64,000 nucleotides of DNA, taken from positions 434,001 to 498,000 of the forward strand of contig CAJQUW010006322.1 in NCBI GenBank assembly GCA_907163375.1, written 5' to 3'. The notes below the pieces were generated by a model that saw nothing but the letters and a program-made list of their open reading frames with translations, did not search any database and was not told where the DNA came from. The DNA is from Prostheceraeus crozeri. Its lineage: Eukaryota > Platyhelminthes > Polycladida > Euryleptidae. The position numbers and the translations under genes are program-made. This document shows, one piece after another, positions 24,698 through 37,841 of this stretch; the first letter of the stretch is position 1, and every line of letters begins with the position of its first letter.

Positions 24698-25870
24698 TCA
24701 GAAATGTCCAAAGTATGAGAGTCTCTTTTCATTGAATTTGATGAATTCATCAGTAACGGTGTGGATATTAACATCGTCCATGTAATCCTTATGCAATACT
24801 GCAAACAATATATTGTTAAGGTGGTTTGGTCCAGTCTTGGCTCTGGTCCATGTTTTCAGGCGTCGCATTGCGCTGAAACTTCTTTCCGCTGTCGCTGAGC
24901 TCATGAGTACTGTGCAATAATATTTCAGCAAGTCGTGGGTAATTTTCCAAGCTTTTTTCGTCATTGGCATTGCGTTAAATATATCACAAATTGTTGATAT
25001 CTTTGTAACCGTCTTTATTCTTGGTTTGATCTGTTCATTTCGCATTTTGAGGAGGACTGGAAAACCCTTCAGTTCTTCTTCAAATTCTGCTTTGCGAGAT
25101 TGTTGAAGCTTCATTACTCTGGACACAATTGGAAATATTTTGTCAAATGATTCCTTCTCGAGTTTGCCATTTACAGAGTCTATCAGGGCTATTTCAATAT
25201 CTTCTAATATTTTCATATCATTTTGGGAGAATCTTCTCTGCATCGCTCCGTCGATCAAATTGATCAAATCAAAATACTTCTGTGAAAAAGATTGGAACGT
25301 ATCCGGTGTATCAACATCAGGCAGGTCTGTCATTTCGGACAATATTTCTGGCAGTTTTCTTTTTCTCTTTTCCTTTCTCTCCATGATGCTATCTGTCATT
25401 TCGTTCCCTAATTCTGCTTGTAGCTTTTCTGCATGACTCCATATCTTACTAGCTTCGTCATTGCAGCACATTTCTTTGAATCGTTGCTTCGCAAGGTTGA
25501 TGACGAAATTCGCTTCTTGAGCACTAACATCAGATCTTTGAGTAGTCCTGGAAATATTCTCCATTATACAGATCACGTCGTATGAGCACTTAATGCTAGC
25601 GATCAAAAAGGTGTCCCTCAATTGATTCACTATTCCTTTCGACTTTTCGCGAGTCTCCCAACTGTATGACATTACATATTTTGTAAATGTGACCGCAGAC
25701 CCACGCCTTGTGAAAAAGTCAGCATTGTTTCTATTTGCCCATCCTCTATAAATTGCACAGGGGCAAATTGCAGATGTCAAAATGCAAGACACAGTAGAAT
25801 AACTTGGCCGCCGCGCAAAAAGGCAACATAGAAACACGTGCCCACCTTGTACTCGTAAAAAAGGCAACAT
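24698..25870 (-). pseudogene. hAT transposase C-terminal region (ZMYM1-like)
   Basis: This is a 390-codon open frame. The first 70 or so residues (for example RVQGGHVFLCCLFARRPS) are a translation of the subterminal repeats and are probably not genuine protein. The rest resembles hAT transposases of the type related to ZMYM1: a helical, charged middle (LPEILSEMTDLPDVDTPDTF) and the hAT C-terminal dimerisation motif SSATAERSFSAMRRLKTWTR at residues 324-343, continuing NNILFAVLHKDY. The BED zinc finger and the early catalytic residues are missing. The frame is uninterrupted, so a truncated protein with the dimerisation surface could be made; that is inference. Confidence 0.85.
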
Positions 25871-26204
25871 ATGTACATTAATAACTTATGCCGACCATGT
25901 AAAAAGGCAAAATAGATCAATTTGCCCACCCTACAAAACGGCAATTATGTTGATCAACTTGCCCACTCTGTCAACCAAAAGGCGACACATATTAACTTGT
26001 CCATCCTGTCTAAAGGAAACATCCTAATTGAAGTCACTTACATCGTACTTGAAGAAAGGGCAATATACGAGCGTAATAAAGGTAATTAAACAAATTTGCC
26101 CATCCCGTGAAAAGACAATTTTCCCCTCCTCTAAAAAGGCAGCATTGCCCACCCTGCCCACCCTGTGAAAAGGGCAGCATGGGCTTTGCCCACCCTGCCC
26201 ACCC
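25733..26204. repeat. hAT subterminal repeat array of mini-hairpins
   Basis: About eight degenerate units of roughly 50 bp repeat the pattern TGCCCACCCTGT-(few)-AAAAGGCAACAT. Each is an imperfect palindrome, TGCC(C) pairing with (G)GGCA. The clearest is TGCCCACCCTGTGAAAAGGG followed by CA near the right end. The same motif (AAAAGGGGCAGCATGGGCA) occurs once or twice just inside the left end. Such arrays in hAT elements bind transposase; that role here is inferred. Confidence 0.8.
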
Positions 26205-26228
26205 CGTGCCGGCATGCTTGTGTATAGT

Positions 26229-28983
26229 AGCACTAAGAAGTTCAACATCAGATAGGCTTATGCGCTAATCATTACAGCTTCAAAAATTGTCGACGATAAT
26301 TAACATTTATCCCAGATATTTCAAAATTTTCCTTAAATTTTACTCAATTCTGGACACGGATGCATTTTACCGGATGCTCTCACTATTATTGCATTTTTTA
26401 ATGCAAAATTCTTGTCGTACGCAAGTGATTTATTCTTAGCCACTATATATTAAGAATAGAAGTTGATCCCGGTTCGACGAACACTCTGAATTTGCGACTG
26501 AAAAAATTTCGTCAACAGAAAATACTTTTGTAATGAATTTATCGATTGAAAAAAATAAATTATTTCAATAATTTCCATGAATGTTTTATCAATTTATGAC
26601 ATCAATTAATTCTCATTGGATACACTGATATTTGCAACAGCATTATTCCTTAACTTTGTAAATGGCATTTGCAAATTTAATGATCCAATGACTCCATGGA
26701 ACAATCTGAAGTGCCTTTTAGTTAATGGCTTGTGGCTTGTTCTGCATGCCAGCTGTCATTGAAGCTGCTTTTCGGTCAATTTCAATGAAGTTGAAACTAG
26801 CGTCATTTCATTTGCGGTTTATATGGCTTATGGCTTATCTATTATATGTATCTATTATTATATGGTATATGGCTTATACGAATTACGGCATATCTTGTAC
26901 ACCTCCTGTCTAGGGAAGAGTATAAAGAAGATGCATGCATTATTGTCACGCAATGCAGATACAAATTTAGTAAATGAGTTTGGCTTTTATTAAGCAAATC
27001 AACCCCCATGAGATGTCGTGATCTGATCGAACTCGATAAGCTTCATCTTGTAATCTTTATTCAAGTTATATGGAATCAGTTTCTCAAACCAGCAATAAAG
27101 TTACATGCTAAACTGTGGACTGAAGTGCAACGCGCGTATATTGTCTGTGCTATATTTGATTTTAAGAAAATTATGAATTGAATGAAACTGTTGAAAAAGT
27201 TGAAAAGTGAAGGTCAGTACAAAGTTAGATAATTACCCTGACAGACGATGCTTGTTCATTTCATAGAATTTCGCCATGTTGTGTATATTTCTTCAAACCC
27301 TGCCATCTAGACGTGAACTTACACTTCATGTTTATATGTTTATCAGTTGATATTACATATCGGTGAAATATGAATTCGAGTTGTCGAGTCTGCTTCTAAT
27401 GATTCTAAAAAAATGTATCTTATCCGTCTAATCAATGCCATTTCTCAGGCTTATCTTTTCAGCATTTAGTAAATCGACAGGGTGGCTTGCGATGACATCT
27501 TAACACAGCAAAGATACGATCGAAACTGCCATCGATACGAATAGCTAATTTGTTATCCATGCTGACAAGTTCAGTGAAGAAACAGCTGTTAAACTAAGTA
27601 CTCGTCAACTAGCGCTGCAGGTGTGCTTCTGTTTAAAACAGACACATTCTATTGGAAACGGATCGAACTGATTCTTCTTCACAAGCAGTTGTTAGAAAAC
27701 TTGAACTTCATGCTTGTAATACTGCTGCAAGATATGCGGCAGTGGATGACGTGTATATGAAAAAAGAAAACTCATGATAGCAGGTGCTGTGACCATGTGG
27801 TAGAGGGGTGGGTCTTGGGTCAACCTTGATTTCAAGGCAGTACTTTTGGAAGAGAAGAGAAGATACCATAGGTATGCTGGTGTGCTGACCTTAGGATGCA
27901 CTCGATCTTAAAAACATAAAGATGCGCCTATCATAAATACAAGATACTTATTTGCATTAAAAGTAGAACAAAATGTGCTGAAATGTTATGACGTTTCCAT
28001 GAGGATTCGACTTTGTGATCATGAGATTATAAGGCTAACTATATTTCCATTCATTTATGAAGAGCTAAACTATTTTCATGTTCTAAATTCTTCATTTATC
28101 TTCCGAAAAAAGTTAACTTTCAACACATTCACTGAATGAATTGAGTTAAATATAGCTAACAACAATGTAAAATCTCTCTAAATTGAAGTTTTATTATTGT
28201 TGAAAGTAACATAACAAATGTCTACAACTAATACTAATGGAATGTGCATAACCAAAGGGTGAATAAAAAACTACGCACATCATTCTACTTAACAATCACA
28301 CAGTGCGCTGTTTGTAATGCTTGAAAGATACAAAGCAAAGCATCACAATGAATACACGATCGGAATATCAAAACTGTTCGCTTGAAAATTTGCTTTGATT
28401 AATGTTGGTGTCACCTTTCCTGATCTCAACCTACACATAAAGCCGCATAAATTTACGTCACAAATCATCCTTGAACAATTGAATATGCGCTATTTATACA
28501 TGCAGCTGTTAGTTCTCTAGGCATTCATCATACACTTCATACAAATGGGTATGAGTATGCAATGATCTGTCTCTTTGAAGAAGTTCGAATTCTGTTTACT
28601 ATTTTATAATCACTTAAACAATCATCAAGCTATGACACTCTACTCTTAAATCATTAGGCTACTTACATCAGGTGGTTATGTTAGATTGACAATTACAAAT
28701 GCAAACCAATTAAATGAGTTGGACATGTAGCACATAAACTACTGCTTGAAGTATTCACTCGATAACGAAGCTGCATCAATGTGACAACCTTTGAATTGGT
28801 CACACACTTTTATTAATTTGAATATGAAAGCACAGAGAAGTCCTCTAGGCGAATATAAATGATTAATTAAAAGCATAAAAACTAGACTGTCATTAACCTT
28901 TGAATGTGTGTGTGTGGGTCTTGCCAAACCGAGTCAAATGCAAAGTATGCACTCTTCAAAAAAGTCCTCGCACACTTTTTTGC
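26229..28983. other. AT-rich intergenic DNA, no gene seen
   Basis: No coding motif. A TATGGCTTAT/ATTATATGG simple-repeat-like patch lies near 26.82-26.88 kb. Confidence 0.45.
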
Positions 28984-29380
28984 TCTCTTTCTAAAGCGAT
29001 GTTTATAGTTTCTAGCAATAGGTTGACATTTCTTTTTGGTACAATTGTAGCACATGCCCGAAACCTTCTCTTGGTAACTCGAATTTTCAAAAAAACCTGC
29101 TTCCCTGCTTCGTGGGTCCCAATTAATAAAAACGGGTTGTCTTATTCAACAGTCGCGCCTGACTAGATATCTTGCAGCATCAAAAAATTTGAAATATTGC
29201 TGTGATAGATAGCGATCTGATTTATCTGATGGTGCAGAAACGGTAAAGAAAGATGAAGAAATGAGGTCAGCAGAGTTGTCAGAAAATCAGCTACTTTTTG
29301 GGCATGTGCTACAATTGTACCAAAAAGGAACCGTCAACCTATTGCTAGAACCTATAAAAGTCGCTATTAGTAAGAAAGAT
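28984..29380. repeat. Inverted repeat, 80-bp arms
   Basis: The left arm (about 28984-29064) contains TTTTTGGTACAATTGTAGCA and the right arm (about 29296-29380) its inverse, with a spacer of about 230 bp. Arms match at roughly nine positions in ten, worsening outward. Two ORFs that cross the arms are by-products. It is probably an old foldback or MITE, but no terminal motif or target duplication was found. Confidence 0.7.
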
Positions 29381-30834
29381 TATAGACATAGGTATTCACT
29401 TAACTTATTGATGGAAAGAATCGGGGCGGGGGAGGGGTTATGTCGAATAGCTGTCAATTTAGGTCAAATTTGCATCCACAGGCCATCTTCATGTCAAAGG
29501 GAATTCATGACAGGATTCGTGGTGCTATGTAAGTAATCCAGACGTTGTAACACAGTTCTAGCATATTGATTCTAGCATATTGATATAGGGCATAATGATT
29601 AACATCGATAAAATGTTAAGATAAATGATGATGATATACAAGACATGGAGAACTGGACAGCATTTTTACCAATAGCCACTGAAATTGACCTAACCGGTAG
29701 TTATTAGAGAAAAGTAAAAAAATTACAACAATGTGTAATTGGATAAATAAGTTTCAACATTCATAAAGCTATTCATTCAATTCAATTTCCAAATAATAGC
29801 AAAAAATGATTCATATAAGCGGATGCTAGTTGTGACATTATCACAAGCAAGACTAAAGCCTGTGAAACTGTTGATTGATGATAGCTAAACAAAAGAGATG
29901 TTGATCTTTTCGATCTGCAACTAATTTAATAAATATCAGAGCATTTTAACTTTACGATAGAAGATTATTTGCACACATAAAACATCAAATGACGAATCTC
30001 CAACTGAACAACAGACAATGTAATCAATCGTGTAGTCTGTCGAAATATCTACCAAGTTACTGAGGGTCGCTGTTTTCAATTGAAATTGTGCACATATGAT
30101 GAAGAAAATCTTGACAAGAAGCAAACGCAGCATAGACAGAATTTCAATAACAGCTGTAAAAGTTTGTGACAGAGATTTGCACAGACGAACTCTTAACTTG
30201 CATCAAAAATCGTGTGAAGATGTTAGTAATACATCGTCATGTGAAATTTCGAATTCGAAGCTGCTATCCAATTCCAGCAAATGATCACATTTAAATATTT
30301 TACCAAGCGCAAATCTAACATCAATTCAGTTTGCAGCCCAGCAATGTCAAATTTCTAAAATGAAAGTCATCAATTGTAATTGCATCCCCAATTTATTCAT
30401 AATGAAGCACTCTCTTTCATTTTATTAAACAAAATTTCATAAATATGGCTCACATCATGCTATGTACGATACTTGTGTCATGTGCTCCGTTCCCATGTGC
30501 AGGGTTAGGCATGACTTCATGTTTCAAAGAATTGATATTTCCGGAACTTTCGAGAAATAAACTAAAAAATGTGCAACATGTCACAAAAAACCAAATACCT
30601 AACACACAGAATTAGACAGGTCGTCTCTTCTTCCGTTTGACTAGAAGGGAAACATTTGAACATGTAACGTAAATGAAATGGCACAATTTGCTGACATAAT
30701 ACCATAGCAATCGAACAATGAGCAGCCAGTTTAACATTAAACACGCCAAATTGTGCAAAGTTTCAGTGACTGTTATCAACCGGATCACGCAGCAAAGAGA
30801 CACAGACGATGTCAAGTTCTACAGAGAAGTTTGT
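29381..30834. other. AT-rich intergenic DNA, no gene seen
   Basis: Short ORFs only, with no motif and no repeat boundary. Confidence 0.4.
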
Positions 30835-31145
30835 GAACGTTTTTTCATGCGCCTGCTAACTTTTTTTGAAATGATCGGAGAACCCAACATAATCGAGAAA
30901 ACTTTTGCGCAATGATCTGAATTCTTCGAATCTGAAGGAGTCGTGGCGATCGGAACATTTTAAAAGAATTCAGAGCAATCCGCAAGCGATGCACGACTAT
31001 TTTTCCTATCTCTGTAAGGTATTAAAAATTTCTTTTTGCCCACTTATTAAGTTCCTGCATGTGCCATCTGTTTGAATCAGTTTGCACTTATAGCAAAGTG
31101 ATACGATTAAACAATCTAATTCTGTGATTTCAATAGTCTAGATGT
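30835..31145 (+). repeat. Dispersed repeat, copy A
   Basis: This block shares a diverged but collinear sequence with 47585-47887. Shared landmarks in order are CGCCTGCTA, ATGATCGGA, GAGAAAACTT, TTCGAATCTGAAG, TCTGTAAGGTATTA, AAGTTCCT and AGTCTAGA. Both are on the same strand. Identity is moderate with several indels. The family is unknown; copy B lies next to a likely LINE scrap. Confidence 0.65.
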
Positions 31146-31591
31146 AGCCTATTTTGTATTGTATTTGCAAGAAAGCATCGTTTTAATTTCTGGCGAAAGA
31201 ATCATTGATTATTGCAGGCGCACTGACTTAGATTACATTATAGTATACGGTGTTGAAAATAGGTCTGGTAATTAATGAATGGCCGCTGAAATTTGACTTA
31301 ATGTGACAATTACGTGTATTTCACACTTCGAATTTGTCTGGACTTGTGACTGTCTTCAGTTTGGCACGGAGATTTTCTCCCAAAACCAATGAGTTACCAT
31401 GGGAAGCCCTTTGGGACGATCTATTGCTTGCATCCTGAAATACAGATTTTCCAATTAATTTAAGTGACACGCTTAAGCAATCTAATTTTGTGACCTAATA
31501 TGTGTAGAATTATCAAATTCCAAGTCCTCGGCAACAAAATTAAAGATGCATTTAGTATGAAACGAAGAAAGCAGGTCCTCCCCCCCCCCCC

Positions 31592-31720
31592 GGTGCAGTG
31601 GCCTTGTGGTAGCATCGCTCGGCGTCCGGGAGACATGGGTTCAAACCTTGTTCAGGTCAAAGCTAGAACTGTCCAAATAGGTGTACTATTCACAACTGAA
31701 TGAGAGTGGACAAATGAAAG
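31592..31720 (+). repeat. tRNA-related SINE head
   Basis: TGGCCTTGTGGTAG (31599-31612) fits a Pol III A box and GGTTCAAACC (31638-31647) a B box, at tRNA-like spacing. The sequence between is GC-rich and lacks a clean tRNA cloverleaf, so a SINE head is more likely than a tRNA gene. A run of 12 C precedes it. The 3' boundary is arbitrary because the body merges into AT-rich DNA. Confidence 0.55.
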
Positions 31721-34700
31721 TAAAAACTCGGCCACGTGGAAGAAAAGCACTCGCCTATGTGAAAAGCCTAAAGATAAGGCTAAAATAACCAGCTAAAATG
31801 ATCAGGTGTGCAGAAAACAAGCAACGATCGAAGTCATTCGCAAAATTAAACACATGAACAGCAATAAAATGCGTTTTGGTTTGGTGCTTCATATACACGT
31901 TCAAAGAAATGAATGAGCTACAGAATAATCATTAGAACACCAAGACTTGACTACACCGAAAAAATAATAACTTGGGAGTTGATGACAGCAATGGCTTCTT
32001 CCGATTATTGTAAAATGCTTGACTTTACTAACAGAGAGCATCACAGTATAATAAATACATTTCTATCATAACATCATGCAAATCTGTTCCTGACAGATAA
32101 ATAGAGCAGTTGTGCTTTGCTAAACTGTATCCCGAATTTGGCAAAATAATCTAGTCAACTTGCTCGACATAACTATCAATGCGTCATGTTCATCGCCAAT
32201 CTATCCCCATTACATGAAAAGGATCAACATTTTAGCAATATCACTTTTACGTCCAAAGTCGGAGAGTACCGATTTATGACACGATATGGTCTCTTTCTGT
32301 AAATGATAAATAGATGAGACAGTATTTACCATTTATTGCATTTTCAAAATGAGCTTCTATTATTACTGACATCCTTGCTTAAATGTATGTCAGTGCTGTA
32401 TTAAGGTATAATCAAATAAATATCAGAAATCATTTAATTTGCTAATTGCGCAACTCAGATTAGTCTGTCGGTGATTGATGGATGTCGACGTCCAGTAAAC
32501 ATCAACACTCGAACCGAATCTTCATAGCCGTATAACAGAAAAATTTGCTAGTTTTGTCAGCGATAGCAATGCTTCAAATTCAATAATAAAGAGATAAATA
32601 GGAAGACAGTTAAGACTCTTCTAATGTCCGAGACAAAAGGAACATAGTTTACTGTATCTGTGAAGCACCGCACTTACTCACAACATGAATTATTGAAACC
32701 TTGAGGATAGAAAAACCAAACATTGTGCCATGTTTTGCTACTGATCCTAGTTCATGTTTAGGAAAGTTTTCCAAGCATTGTCAATCATATTCAAGTGGCG
32801 GACTATTAGAGAAAACGAATTTGCATTTGTTAAAAAGCAAGCAGATCCAAGAGAGCAAAATATTTTAGAAGTTCGACCTGGTGAAAGGTCAGGAATTGTT
32901 AAGGGGAAAAACAAAAAGCAGTGAATAATTAAATCTGCCGCTGCATTGACGGATAATTGTCTTTCAGTCTATAACTCAGCATCAATTAATCATTGAAAGC
33001 ACTTCATCAAACGATTCATGCAAAATTCACACAATAAGTCTGCCTATGTCTATATCAGTGTTCGCCTAAGATTCCATGACAAGGCCAGTTAGATGAAACC
33101 AAAGCCGGCAAAATATTCATTCCTTGCATTCACAAGACAGTTTCCCTTTTAATAACGACAGGAGGGGAATCAGAATCACAAGAATGATGTAGGATTCGTG
33201 ACTGATGAAGACTATTTCAGTCGAATATTAACTGCGACATTAATTCCATTTGTTGTTTTTATTGATCAACTCTCAGAGCCAGACAATATACGTCGAAAAT
33301 ACTGAGGACGCCAATCGGAGTGACAAAAATAGAATTTGTCTCACTGTCTATGCAGTATAATTAATGCGTTTACGAACTTCTAAGCGTAAAAACTATTAAT
33401 AGAATTGGTGTCTTTAAGGAACAAACGGGAAGCTTTCTATCGATAGCAAAGATGCAAAGTTTTGAAAAACAACTGGCGTGTTTCGGCGTGTTTAAATCAC
33501 TCGTGTTCAAACTATATTTTCTATATAATATAATTGTAGATATGTTTCTTAATCTCTACCCTATTTAGACCGTGGGCCATATTCTAATGTTGTCAAATAT
33601 TTCAGTAAGATGCCACTCTAGTATATTACCAGCCCTTAGGAAGTAGGTGCGCAGCCTCCAGCTAATTCCACCTCTGCGCATCCTCATAATTAGAGATGAT
33701 ACAAGTCCTTTAAAAACCTGTGTATGCTATATTTAATGTCTCTTCTCAAGCGGAAGTCGTAATCTTCGACAAGTATTCTTTTTGGCATGCGATTTCAGTG
33801 GCGTGAATATTACCCGTGGTAAAATGACATTTTATCGTCTGCCGTTATTGTCTACCTACATTAGACTGAAATTCTTATTTCTGTGCAGAATACTTACTTG
33901 TTCTCAGATACAACTTGCACTCATTTCAAAACAGAAATCAATGTTCAGGTAATATCAATTTCATATCGGACTGATTTTAAAGAGAAATCAGCTAGGACTT
34001 CATGTTGGGATGTAAATTTACAAAAATGCACAATGCACACTATATGTACGACGCACGTGCATGTCAAAAGCTTTCGGATTGTGGTGGTCCACATTTTTAA
34101 GGTAAAAATAAAAGTGGGAATAGTCTGAGTTTCATCTGCGCATTTTATGACCAATCACTGAAAATCAGCCTATTTTGCCAGCTTATATTTATAGGAAAGA
34201 ATACCCAGACATTTTTGCTTATAGAATGGCCTGTTTGAAAGCATGATAATGAGGAAACTGAATTACTGCACATTGCGGCTTTCAGCTTCTACAAGGTCAA
34301 ATTTGAAAGCTACTATGAAAAGGATTTTTTTTAAATGTCCTGACATTGATAAAATTGTTGCTGATTCAAAATATCAACAACCACTTTATAACCATACGCA
34401 AACAAATCAAATCGATTTTAAACATGAAATGCTACCTTGCTACCTTCCCAAGCACTTCTCGCCATACAGTCTGCATAAAGCATTGGTCTTCCTCACTTAT
34501 CATTTTCTGGGATAAAGATGGGTTCTATTTTCACTCCACCCCATGCTGCATTTGCTAACTTGGCATCGTTGTCGCTCAGATCATTGTGTGGCGATGATCA
34601 TCATCTCTTAACATTCATTGGCTGTCATATTGCATCCTTCTTCACGTAATGGAAGCACGGTTAGCCAACAATGCGCCTCAATGTTCGACGTTGTGAGGTG

Positions 34701-36192
34701 ATAGATCCTCAATGAGTTGGGAGCTCTGTTGGTGTTGTTCGGTCTCTTTATTTTGCTGCATTCTTTATAACATATCATATAATCATAATTGTTCCTAAAA
34801 CGAGGTTCACAGCTATCACAGATTTTCACACAAAATACTTTGATCTGGAATCTTTGTATGATGAATCTTTCTAAGCACATAACTCGAGATTCATAAGAGA
34901 TTTGCAAGTAAAGACGAATACGATTTGAAGTCTAGGTTACTACTTTAGCAATTCCGTCAGTAAGATTGTTGTCGTATTTCCTACCACATTTCCGTTAAAC
35001 AGCAAATTTCACGAGAAAAGTTTGATAGAATGCGCTAGTGAAGTAGGTTAGAGCCAAGTATCACGCACCTGACAAAAACAATATACTAGACTGCAATAAT
35101 GACAAATACCGCATAGCATTGATACTTTGAATGTGCAAATAGAGCTCTCATATTCAATTCGACTGGCGTCTCAATAAACAGTTGAGGTCATGCAATTCCA
35201 AAGAATCTAATGACATATAGGTCTGTACTAGCAATGTGGAATGTATTGTCAGAAATAACCGTGCGATAAGTTACGAAGTCGACACAATGAAAAAACAACA
35301 CTAGAATTAATTTGAGTAAATTGATCATGCAACTGAAGTCAGCTAATTGTGGTTTTTTGCAATATGATATTTGAACCTTAAACTTCGTGGACAGCACACT
35401 TATCAACATGAACGACAGTAGCTCGTCCTGTTGGGTCGAGGAGCAAATTTTGTCCCTCTGTCGAAAACTTGCTGTTTTTTATAAAAAATCTTGGTATTCG
35501 TTACTGCATTTTTAAACGGCCTACTTTTACGCATGTCTGATTCGCTGTTAAAATGTCTTTGATTTTGGAAGATTTATCAATTTTTTGGATGGATATTATA
35601 AGAAAATCTTTTGATGACACTTCATCGTGCCCAAGAAAAGGCATTTATTAGCATAGAAAACATTATGGCAGTTCTTGTGTAGTTAATGATTTGGGAAATA
35701 ATAGTGCTAATAGTGACCCTGTAATTGTGTCTATTTACGTATTGTCCAATTCCCCACGCTAGACTATGGGACCTCTCACTGCAGGTCATAAATCCTGACA
35801 GTCAATGTTTCAAGCGTACAAAGATTATTCCACTTTGAATTTGCTAAGTACAGTTTCAATCCTTGTGTACATAGGGCAAGAATAAGTTTATCTAACGGCT
35901 AAATGAAAGTAGATTACATTATATCAAAGGTGATAGTGTGCTCACAGCCACGTAAAAAACCGATAAAGCTAAATGAAAATTAAGCATGACAGTCTTATGA
36001 TCGATCCAGAAATTGATTTGATACTGTTGGAATTTCATCTTGACAGTCCTCTCACATTATCTGAAGCGAATAAATGCAGAATCGTCTGTGACTACAACGG
36101 ACATAGGATATCTGCGTGGAGAACAAGCGAATATAATTTTCTGCGCTCATACAAAATATAAAGATCCTTTATCGAAAATTTCTATTTATATA
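31721..36192. other. AT-rich intergenic DNA, no gene seen
   Basis: This is the longest empty stretch. ORFs are below about 100 codons, overlap on both strands and show no motif. No inverted or tandem repeats were noticed. Confidence 0.45.
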
Positions 36193-37363
36193 CATCGGGT
36201 GAATCAAAAGTCTTTGCCAATTCAACAACCTATTGATTAAGGACATATTGACAACATACTCGTATTGAATGGAAACAGGTAAACACTTTCTACGTAAGCT
36301 TCTTTATATGCTCCTTATAAGCCCTGGACTTCTACAAAAGCATAATTTCTCTGTTTCATGAGAACTAATGAACTTTGATAACAAACGACACTTACTATAT
36401 AGTCACCAGTTACAGTGTTACATATCATAATCATCATTGCTCTCTAGCATGGAGTACACAATTCACGAAAAAGTAACTATTACCGCTTCGGCTATTGCAT
36501 TAAAAATTAACCTGCAGGTAAAAATTTTTGAAGAATTTTACAGGAAAACACCGCCCAGGAAAACTGTCTCTTATTGGAGAGACAAAGTGCTGGCGACTGG
36601 TAACCTTGTAACAGACCGCCCTCATTCCGGCAAACATGTTACTGCAACTGGAGACGGCAATGAAGTAGCAGTTTTAGAAGCAGTATGTGAAGACCCCACT
36701 ATCTCTACTAGACGGTTATCAGATGGGCAAACGTTTCTCAAACGTCAGTATGTCGAAATCTTAAAAACAACAAACTGCGCTCGTACAAGCCCATTTACTC
36801 ACAATTTATTAGCGATTGAGAGGGCGAGAGAAGAGCTCAATTTTGAGAGGAAATGATATCAAAGATCGCAAGAGATCCAGCTTTCGAAAGAAAAATCCCT
36901 TTTTCTGATGAATGCGAATTCAATTCTACCAACAAGACATCGTCCCTCCATATTACCACCGAAGCGACAGAGAAATCTAAGATAAATTTTTGTCGAATCA
37001 GTGGATTGGTCGGAGAAAGCCTATTGAATGGACTGCCAGATCACCTGACTTGATTGCTTGCGACTATTGGTGGTGGTCATATCTGCGCTCAAAAGTCTAC
37101 GTCGATGGAGCAAGATTCCATTCAGTAGCTGATCTAAAAGACCAAGTTGTCACCGAAATTGAAATTATCCCATTGGATGTGTTCAAAAAAACTTCTTTGT
37201 TTTTACAAGAGTGTCGGGCTTGCGTTGACAATGGTGGAGGACTTTTCGAATTTTGACTTTTGCAATTATATGAAATAGTCCGGCTTACAAGAATGTAATA
37301 TAAGCGTTTTTCACTGAATTAGGAAGTTCATTCTCAGTTGGCAATGACTTTTGACTCACCCGG
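36193..37363 (+). mobile_element. Tc1/mariner-superfamily element, DD41D type, internally deleted
   Basis: The left end CATCGGGTGAATCAAAAGTC and the inverse of the right end, CCGGGTGAGTCAAAAGTCAT, are imperfect inverted repeats with TA outside each (36191-36192 and 37364-37365). The plus-strand transposase has lost the segment between its first and second catalytic Asp. Confidence 0.85.
36449..37256 (+). pseudogene. DD41D-type transposase, deleted and frameshifted
   Basis: The N-terminus (MEYTIHEKVTITASAIALKI) carries an HTH-like region followed by LVTDRPHSGKHVTATGDGNE and AVCEDPTISTRRLSD, strongly like this transposase group. The next segment has PFSDECEF (first Asp). About 80 residues normally following are gone: QQDIVPPYYHR (second Asp) comes almost at once. 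After a stop, QWIGRRKPIEWTARSPDLIA and CDYWWW give the third Asp, 41 residues after the second, which fits DD41D. The C-terminus ends CRACVDNGGGLFEF. Non-functional. Confidence 0.85.
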
Positions 37364-37365
37364 TA

Positions 37366-37833
37366 CATCCATATTGATTTTTTATCAAACGATTGGGACT
37401 CATAATGATCAGACATAACTCGACGCTTCCTTCATATATCATCACTTTTCGCAAAGTAATTACTTATCTCGCTTTGTAAGTGTTACATTAAGAGAAAGAA
37501 AAAACCCTATGAGTATCACGTGGTCCTTACATACGATTGCATGGTGTTTCTTTTTAGATAATGTCCTCTAAAGTCAAATGTTGTATTAATGTACGTCTTC
37601 ACATTAACTCCTGTATCATCAAATTATTATCGAAAAATACGCTTAGCATTATGCATTTAAATCCCTGATTGACATTTTATCTCCCTGATTGTACATTTGG
37701 TCCCTAATTTGACATTTTGTCTATCCTGAGTTTCCATTACGAACTACTTACAAACTTTTGGAAAAGACCGAGAAGACAACCAAGGTGGACAAGTGGACAT
37801 CATTTCGATACAAGAAATGAGAACAAAATTTGA
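37366..37833. other. Intergenic, with a degenerate triplicate
   Basis: Near 37660-37730 the phrase TCCCTGATTGACATTTT is present about three times in degenerate form (period near 21-25 bp). Nothing else was seen. Confidence 0.4.
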
Positions 37834-37841
37834 TGTGAATG

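Larger units (their letters stand above)
22717..26220 (-). mobile_element. hAT element with nested Tc1
   Basis: The terminal inverted repeats are a perfect 16 bp, CAAGCATGCCGGCACG at 22717-22732 and its inverse at 26205-26220. The 8-bp target duplication TGTATAGT is perfect at 22709-22716 and 26221-26228, which is diagnostic of hAT. Inside are the C-terminal part of a hAT transposase on the minus strand, a dense subterminal repeat array at the right end, a short version of the same motif at the left end, and a Tc1-type element. Taking out the Tc1 leaves about 2.36 kb, so the transposase N-terminal and most catalytic sequence has been lost. Confidence 0.95.

Noticed and set aside
27770-27850. 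Second tRNA-like SINE (GACCATGTGGTAGAGG).
   Set aside because: The A-box-like phrase lacks a matching B box at the proper distance.
31592-31660. Functional tRNA gene.
   Set aside because: A and B boxes are present, but no acceptor stem or clean anticodon arm could be formed; a SINE head is likelier.
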